The translations under genes and the position numbers were made by a program. A stretch of 10,026 bases of DNA from Spirochaetae bacterium HGW-Spirochaetae-9. Its GTDB lineage: Bacteria > Spirochaetota > Spirochaetia > Treponematales > Rectinemataceae. The notes below the pieces were generated by a model. The model was not told the DNA's origin, ran no database searches, and saw nothing but the letters and a program-made list of their open reading frames with translations. Below, piece after piece: positions 6,302-10,026 of this stretch. The number at the start of each line of letters is the position of its first letter. The stretch's first letter is position 1. The stretch covers positions 1 to 10,026 of the forward strand of contig PGXP01000038.1 in NCBI GenBank assembly GCA_002839205.1, read 5' to 3'.

Positions 6302-7933
6302 TCATTTGCGGCCGTTATTATCAATATGCCATCTCGCGGCATTGGTTTTGCCGCTAACAAAGATGCGGCTTTCTGCCTCTAGTTCCAATAAAAGCGAACG
6401 TACATGATGACGATCAAGCGCTGGCAGTACTTGCAGCAACTCAATCATCTTCGCGCCACTAGGCTCGCTTGATTTTACATGCTTGATGAGGAGGGCTTTA
6501 TTGGTTTCTTTATCAAGCCCTTTTTTGCGCGTATGGATGCCTTGTTGCCCGACTGCAGCGTAAAGCTTTCTGGAAAGTATCCATGGCCGACCTTTCAATA
6601 CGGGCGACCTTTCGAGCAAGCCCTCTTCAAAGAGCCTCTTCGCGACATTGACGTATCGCGCAGAAATTGGACGACCCGAGTAGGCCGATTGAATTACGAT
6701 GAAATCTTCAGTAGAGAAACTGATAAGACGCTCGGTGCCGATTTTTTCCAGTACTCTTAAGAAATTTGATTCTTGAATGGTCCCGTTCAAGGTGATCCAA
6801 AAATGGTCTTGATCGGTGTGAGTGAAATCCGGTTCGCCTTTGCTTTCCCTTATGCACGACTCGTAAATGCGATTCATGCCTTGGCCGGAACGCTCAACAA
6901 GGCCGCAACGAGCAAAAGAATCCGCTAATCGTCTATTCCGAGGTAGCTGTTCCCATAAGATGTTTTCCAGGGTGATGCCGGGCATGAGCCCGCCTGGATT
7001 TACGATTTCTATTCGTTCTGGATATTGCCGCACGAAGACGGAAGCTCCTGAGCGGTAGTCGCGATGACTCACCGCGTTGAGGATCGCTTCCCGTACTGCT
7101 CGCTCGTTGAAGGTCTTGATATCCCAGATGAAAAGGCCGTCCTGATAATGTTGGTTCGTATTGCGCAAGTCTATGGTTTCCCAAAGTTTGTCATAAAAGG
7201 AGAAGAATCCCTGACGGAATTCCATTCTCTGCTGGGCGGGCCCGGAGGCGTTGTTGTGGCGGTATTCAAAAATCACTTCCGCTTGGCTCAAATGCTGTCC
7301 CAGCGCTTCGTGGGTGCCGAAGAGAATCAAGGCCGCATAGGTGACCTTTCCCTTTATAACGAGTTCGGCATCTGAAAGCAGCTGTTTTTGGGAAATATGT
7401 TCTCTCGCTTCGTTGCCGGATTTCTGCGCCCAGCGCATCCGGAAATTCTCGATCGCTTTAACATCGAGATCATTAATCGAAGCGTTACTACAGATTTCTG
7501 CCGTAAAATCAGGACCTGCCTCGTCAAATATTCGTTTGAGCATATCTGCGGACATCGCGGTTAGCGCCGCTCCTGCGCGCATGAGATAGCGGCCATTCAC
7601 ATGCAAGGGTATTCCAATAGGCCGGGATGGAACATGGAATACAAGCACGCGTCCCTCGGGGCATCGCACTTCTTCCACATCGATTCGTAGGCCAACCTGA
7701 ACGATAAGTCGTTCTTTAATCTTGGCCAAGTCGGCTTCATAAGCATGGGTGCCGACGATTTGCCGAGGTTTTCTGTCAGTTACGCCGAGCACGATCATAC
7801 CGCCACGCTCGTTCGCGAGGGCTACAGAATATCCGACGAGCATGTCGAAATCGAAAGAAGATTCAGCCTTTTTAAACTCGATATGCTCATCTTCATTTTT
7901 CAAGACGAGGGCGGCGATATCATTTGCTTCCAC
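6302..7933 (-). CDS. AlbA_2/Schlafen-like protein with GHKL-type ATPase domain and C-terminal winged helices
   Basis: Residues 14-130 match the AlbA_2 (Schlafen-like, PF04326-type) domain: E19-F-K21 in HIEFKK, then VALANERGGMIVLGV (37-51). A middle region leads to an HATPase_c_4-type segment with NERAVREAILNAVSHRDY (276-293; N286, H290), EIVNPGGL (309-316) and RSGQGMNRI (348-356). Residues 390-460 and 475-538 look like winged-helix units. Such proteins are usually annotated as ATP-binding or putative DNA-binding transcriptional regulators and often sit beside restriction systems. The AlbA_2 fold is related to eukaryotic Schlafen domains, some of which cut tRNA, so an effector role is possible but unproven. 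The start is GTG 7931-7933: AAGGA lies seven bases upstream on the minus strand and no competing ATG fits. The gene is convergent with the restriction pair and follows araB on the same strand after 167 bases. The full length of 543 residues shows no disruption. Confidence 0.82.
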   Translation of the reverse strand: MEANDIAALVLKNEDEHIEFKKAESSFDFDMLVGYSVALANERGGMIVLGVTDRKPRQIVGTHAYEADLAKIKERLIVQVGLRIDVEEVRCPEGRVLVFHVPSRPIGIPLHVNGRYLMRAGAALTAMSADMLKRIFDEAGPDFTAEICSNASINDLDVKAIENFRMRWAQKSGNEAREHISQKQLLSDAELVIKGKVTYAALILFGTHEALGQHLSQAEVIFEYRHNNASGPAQQRMEFRQGFFSFYDKLWETIDLRNTNQHYQDGLFIWDIKTFNERAVREAILNAVSHRDYRSGASVFVRQYPERIEIVNPGGLMPGITLENILWEQLPRNRRLADSFARCGLVERSGQGMNRIYESCIRESKGEPDFTHTDQDHFWITLNGTIQESNFLRVLEKIGTERLISFSTEDFIVIQSAYSGRPISARYVNVAKRLFEEGLLERSPVLKGRPWILSRKLYAAVGQQGIHTRKKGLDKETNKALLIKHVKSSEPSGAKMIELLQVLPALDRHHVRSLLLELEAESRIFVSGKTNAARWHIDNNGRK

Positions 7934-7986
7934 GACTAATTCCTTTTCTCTATGCCGATCAACGTTTCGATCATTTTCCTTTACTA

Positions 7987-7997
7987 CAATTCTACGC
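7987..7997 (-). repeat. inverted copy of the 10-bp repeat upstream of the AlbA_2 gene
   Basis: On the minus strand this reads GCGTAGAATTG, identical to 11 bases of the plus-strand tandem array at 6271-6281 and 6281-6291. It lies 54 bases before the GTG start, in the likely 5' leader. The copies therefore flank the AlbA_2 gene in opposite orientation. Being a single 11-base match, it may be coincidental. Confidence 0.5.
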
Positions 7998-8051
7998 TCT
8001 CGTTGGCAGGACTTGTGGCGTAACCTCTTTTATTATTACTTGTGAGTTATC

Positions 8052-8080
8052 ATAATACTCCTCGACAGACATGCCCGCAA
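8052..8080 (-). promoter_or_regulatory. possible promoter for the AlbA_2 gene
   Basis: On the minus strand TTGCGG (8080-8075) and TATTAT (8057-8052) are 17 bases apart. The -10 hexamer matches consensus at five positions, the -35 only at its TTG. It would give a leader of about 110 bases before GTG 7933 that contains the inverted repeat copy. No convincing araB terminator is visible upstream, so read-through from araB is an alternative source of transcription. Confidence 0.3.
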
Positions 8081-8091
8081 GCTAAATTACG

Positions 8092-8103
8092 TTAAGCGCT
8101 TTA
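8092..8103. promoter_or_regulatory. near-perfect palindrome at the araB stop codon
   Basis: TTAAGCGCTTTA has an exact eight-base core AAGCGCTT and extends imperfectly outward, overlapping the araB stop (8101-8103). Its CG-centred AANCGNTT-like core resembles LacI-family operators, but the wider motif does not match and no regulator gene is present in the window. It could be chance, an operator for the AlbA_2 promoter just downstream on the minus strand, or part of the island junction. Confidence 0.25.
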
Positions 8104-9753
8104 GGTAAGCTTGCCTTCGATAAATCGACCAAACTCTACATACTTACCATAGCGCTCGTCATACAGGACCGCGAGCTCTTTGTTTGGCTCGATGACGCGC
8201 TCGACGGGAGGAAGCATGCGCCTCTGCGCCTCGGCGATTGTTGGATGGATGCCGGCGACGACGGAAGCGAACATGGCGGCGCCAAGGGCGACGGACTGGT
8301 CGCCCGTAACGATGTCGATGGGCATGCCGAGGACGTCGGCGACGATCTGCATGACGAGGGGGGATTTCTTGGCCACGCCGCCGATGGCGACGATCCTGTC
8401 TATCCTCACGCCTTCGCTCCTGAAGCGTTCGACGATGGCGCGGGAGCCGAAGGCCGTGGCCTCGATGAGGGCGCGGTAGATCATGGGGGCCGTAGTGCCG
8501 AGCGTCAGGCCGGTTATCGCGCCTTTTAAAAGCTGGTTGGCATCGGGCGTCCTGCGGCCATTGAGCCAGTCGAGGGCGAGGGGCAGGGATGAGGCCGCAT
8601 CGATCAGGGCTGCTTCCTTTTCGAGGGCTTCCATGAGCCGGGAGCCGATTTCTTCAGCCTTGTCCGGCAGCAATGTCTCGATAGGCCAGGAAAGCAGTTT
8701 TTTGAACCATGCGTAGACATCGCCGAAGGCGCTTTGCCCGGCCTCGTAGCCGAGCATGGAGGGGATGATCGAACCGTCGACCTGGCCACAGATGCCCCCT
8801 ACGAGCTTTTCGTCGGCTCCAGGCCTGGGGCCGACAATCATGTCGCAGGTGCTCGTGCCCATCACCTTTACGAGGACGCCTTCCCTCACGCCGCCGCCCA
8901 CGGCGCCCATGTGCGCGTCAATGGCGCCCACGGTCACGGGAATGCCCGACGTCAGATGGAGCTTCTCGGCCCAGGCTTCCGTGAGCTGGCCGCAGGTCGT
9001 GTCGCTCGTCCAGGTTTCATTCCCGAGCGTCGCGCGGATTCTGGAGAGTTCCGGGTGGAGAAGGTTCAGGAATTCATCGGTCGGGTAGCCGCCGAATCCT
9101 GCATGCCACATCGCCTTGTGACCCATCGCGCAGCGGCTTCGCTTGATGGCGTCCAGCCCATGCGTCCCGGTGAGAAGTGCGGGCATCCAGTCGCAGTGCT
9201 CGACGAAGGAATGGGCAGCCGCCGCAACGCCCGGATTGACCTTGATTACGTGCATGACTTTGGCCCAGAACCATTCAGACGAATAGATTCCGCCCTCGTA
9301 TTTCGTAAAGTCTTCGCCGCCCCAGCTTTTCGCTGCCCTGTTGATCGCCGTAGCCTCGTCGATGGCACTATGGTCCTTCCACAGGATGAACATCGCGTCC
9401 GGATCCTGAGCGAATTCGGGCAGGAGGGAGAGTGGCGTCCCGGCGGCATCGACGGCACAAGGCGTCGAACCCGTCGTGTCGATGGATAAGCCCTGAATGG
9501 CGGAGAGGGTTTCGGTGCCGGCCTTGTCCCGCAACCCATTCATCACCGCCTGGAGCGATTCGACGTAATCGAGCGGATGCTGCCTGAAGACATTCTTTCC
9601 GGACTCGCAGAATTTTCCTTCAGCCCAACGCGGATATCTGGTCACAGCCTCGGCGATCTCGTTTCCATCGTCGGTGTCGATGATGACCGCGCGACAGCTG
9701 TCCGTCCCATAATCGATGCCGAGAACTAGTTTTCCGCCTGATTTTTGCGACAT
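8101..9753 (-). CDS. araB: L-ribulokinase
   Basis: Cytosolic FGGY-family kinase that uses ATP to convert L-ribulose to L-ribulose-5-phosphate in L-arabinose breakdown. The 550-residue product matches AraB over its length (E. coli AraB is 566): phosphate-1 loop GIDYGTDS (12-19), YPRWAEGKFCE, IDTTGSTP (91-98), FILWKDH (122-128), GGIYSSEWFWAK (154-165), catalytic Asp279 in GAIDAHMGAVG, MGTSTCD (298-304), ICGQVDGS (321-328), EAGQSAFGDVYAWF (337-350), WLNGRRTPDANQ (396-407) and the ATP-binding AIGGVAKK (456-463). These exact blocks separate AraB from xylulokinase and glycerol kinase. The start at 9753 is fixed by GGAGG seven bases upstream. It overlaps the preceding AraM-like gene by 28 bases, so the two are co-transcribed. 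araA and araD are not in the window and would have to lie upstream if linked. High G+C (about 63% in a sampled row) matches hypD, so this is host backbone. Confidence 0.96.
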   Translation of the reverse strand: MSQKSGGKLVLGIDYGTDSCRAVIIDTDDGNEIAEAVTRYPRWAEGKFCESGKNVFRQHPLDYVESLQAVMNGLRDKAGTETLSAIQGLSIDTTGSTPCAVDAAGTPLSLLPEFAQDPDAMFILWKDHSAIDEATAINRAAKSWGGEDFTKYEGGIYSSEWFWAKVMHVIKVNPGVAAAAHSFVEHCDWMPALLTGTHGLDAIKRSRCAMGHKAMWHAGFGGYPTDEFLNLLHPELSRIRATLGNETWTSDTTCGQLTEAWAEKLHLTSGIPVTVGAIDAHMGAVGGGVREGVLVKVMGTSTCDMIVGPRPGADEKLVGGICGQVDGSIIPSMLGYEAGQSAFGDVYAWFKKLLSWPIETLLPDKAEEIGSRLMEALEKEAALIDAASSLPLALDWLNGRRTPDANQLLKGAITGLTLGTTAPMIYRALIEATAFGSRAIVERFRSEGVRIDRIVAIGGVAKKSPLVMQIVADVLGMPIDIVTGDQSVALGAAMFASVVAGIHPTIAEAQRRMLPPVERVIEPNKELAVLYDERYGKYVEFGRFIEGKLT

Positions 9754-10026
9754 TGCTCAACCTCCATTGACGGTGAATCGGACAATAAAGTATCCCATGA
9801 TGACGCCGATTTGGCAAAACTTTCCAGAAGCCCGAACTCGTCGGCGAGATCGAGTGTCGTATAACGTTGCCTGATGAGACTGGCGATGATGAACCCTCGA
9901 TAAAGGCTATTCCGATCGAGTCCGATGTCGGCTAGCCGCACCGGACAGCCGGCTTCTTTAAGGCGATCAATAAGGAAGGCGGGTTCCGGAAGCCGCGCCA
10001 GGGCCTGCGCTCTCAAGGAATCCCAG
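9726..10026 (-). CDS. araM: sn-glycerol-1-phosphate dehydrogenase-like (AraM/EgsA), C-terminal part, 5' end off the window
   Basis: About 99 C-terminal residues are present; the frame stays open to the right edge (codons for W-D-S precede the in-frame TTG at 10016, so that TTG is not taken as the start). The pattern FLIDRLKEAGCPVRLADIGL, then RGFIIASLIRQRYTTLDLAD, then EFGLLE, fits my recollection of the all-helical C-terminal end of AraM-type dehydrogenases, relatives of iron-containing alcohol dehydrogenases and dehydroquinate synthase. Family role: NAD(P)H-dependent reduction of dihydroxyacetone phosphate to sn-glycerol-1-phosphate, with Ni or Zn. Position directly before araB, with a 28-base overlap, mirrors the ara operon of Bacillus subtilis, which includes araM. 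The metal- and nucleotide-binding residues lie outside the window, so the identification rests on a weakly diagnostic tail plus context. The last 20 or so residues overlap or approach the araB start region and are poorly conserved. Confidence 0.62.
   Translation of the reverse strand, partial: WDSLRAQALARLPEPAFLIDRLKEAGCPVRLADIGLDRNSLYRGFIIASLIRQRYTTLDLADEFGLLESFAKSASSWDTLLSDSPSMEVEQCRKNQAEN
9761..9765 (-). promoter_or_regulatory. ribosome binding site of araB
   Basis: GGAGG on the minus strand, seven bases before ATG 9753-9751. It lies inside the coding sequence of the upstream AraM-like gene and settles the araB start. Confidence 0.85.

Larger units (their letters stand above)
1989..8100. 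other. AT-richer defence island between hypD and araB
   Basis: Hand counts on sample 60-base rows give about 63% G+C in hypD and araB. The first 600 bases of the McrB-like gene give about 40%, later parts of the restriction genes about 50-55%, and the AlbA_2 gene about 38-53%. The three genes inside are all of types common in defence islands, whereas both flanks are catabolic. The island lies between the stop codon of hypD (plus strand) and the stop codon of araB (minus strand), so no flanking gene is interrupted. I found no integrase, transposase, tRNA end or matching terminal repeats, so the mechanism of acquisition and the exact edges are unknown. Horizontal acquisition is an inference from composition and content. 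Confidence 0.6.

Noticed and set aside
6151..6360. 69-codon minus-strand frame across the 10-bp repeats
   Set aside because: It runs over the tandem repeat and the end of the AlbA_2 gene in another frame, with no ribosome site or family resemblance.
1989..8100. Transposon or integrative element with defined ends
   Set aside because: No transposase, integrase, matched terminal inverted repeats or target duplication could be found by eye.
8734..9489. 251-codon plus-strand reading frame opposite araB
   Set aside because: It is antisense to a certain araB gene, has a composition typical of GC-rich shadow frames and no recognisable motif.

Overview
The window reads as an anaerobic bacterium's GC-rich chromosome carrying an AT-richer defence island. 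The left flank is most of a glycyl radical enzyme gene, an oxygen-sensitive class that implies anaerobic life. The right flank is an arabinose-type operon whose ribulokinase gene is preceded by the tail of an AraM-like glycerol-1-phosphate dehydrogenase gene. Hand counts on sample rows give about 63% G+C in both flanks and about 40-55% between them. The phylum cannot be fixed from this; a gut or sediment spirochaete or firmicute-like anaerobe would fit, but that is a guess.

Layout from left to right. (1) 1-1988, plus strand: trans-4-hydroxy-L-proline dehydratase (hypD), cut by the left edge. Every active-site residue I can check is present. (2) 2125-3834 and 3831-6098, plus strand: two genes joined by an ATGA overlap. 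The first encodes an McrB-like AAA+ protein with a DUF3578/MrcB-type N-terminal domain. The second encodes an McrC-like DUF2357 protein with a PD-(D/E)XK nuclease core and a C-terminal extension. Together they look like a complete type IV (modification-dependent) restriction system. (3) 6099-6301: an AT-rich convergent intergenic stretch with a perfect 10-bp tandem repeat. (4) 6302-7933, minus strand: an AlbA_2/Schlafen-like protein with a GHKL-type ATPase domain and C-terminal winged helices. (5) 7934-8100: a 167-base spacer with a possible promoter for gene 4. (6) 8101-9753, minus strand: araB (L-ribulokinase), preceded by the 3' end of an araM/egsA-like gene that overlaps it by 28 bases.

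The flanking genes are catabolic: hydroxyproline to pyrroline-5-carboxylate, and L-ribulose to L-ribulose-5-phosphate. The central three genes are defence-type cargo lodged between the 3' ends of the two catabolic units. The parts most worth a second look are the uncharacterised C-terminal domain of the McrC-like protein, the composition break and 9-bp duplication at the domain joint of the McrB-like protein, and the short repeats on both sides of the AlbA_2 gene. No RNA gene, CRISPR array, transposase or integrase was seen.
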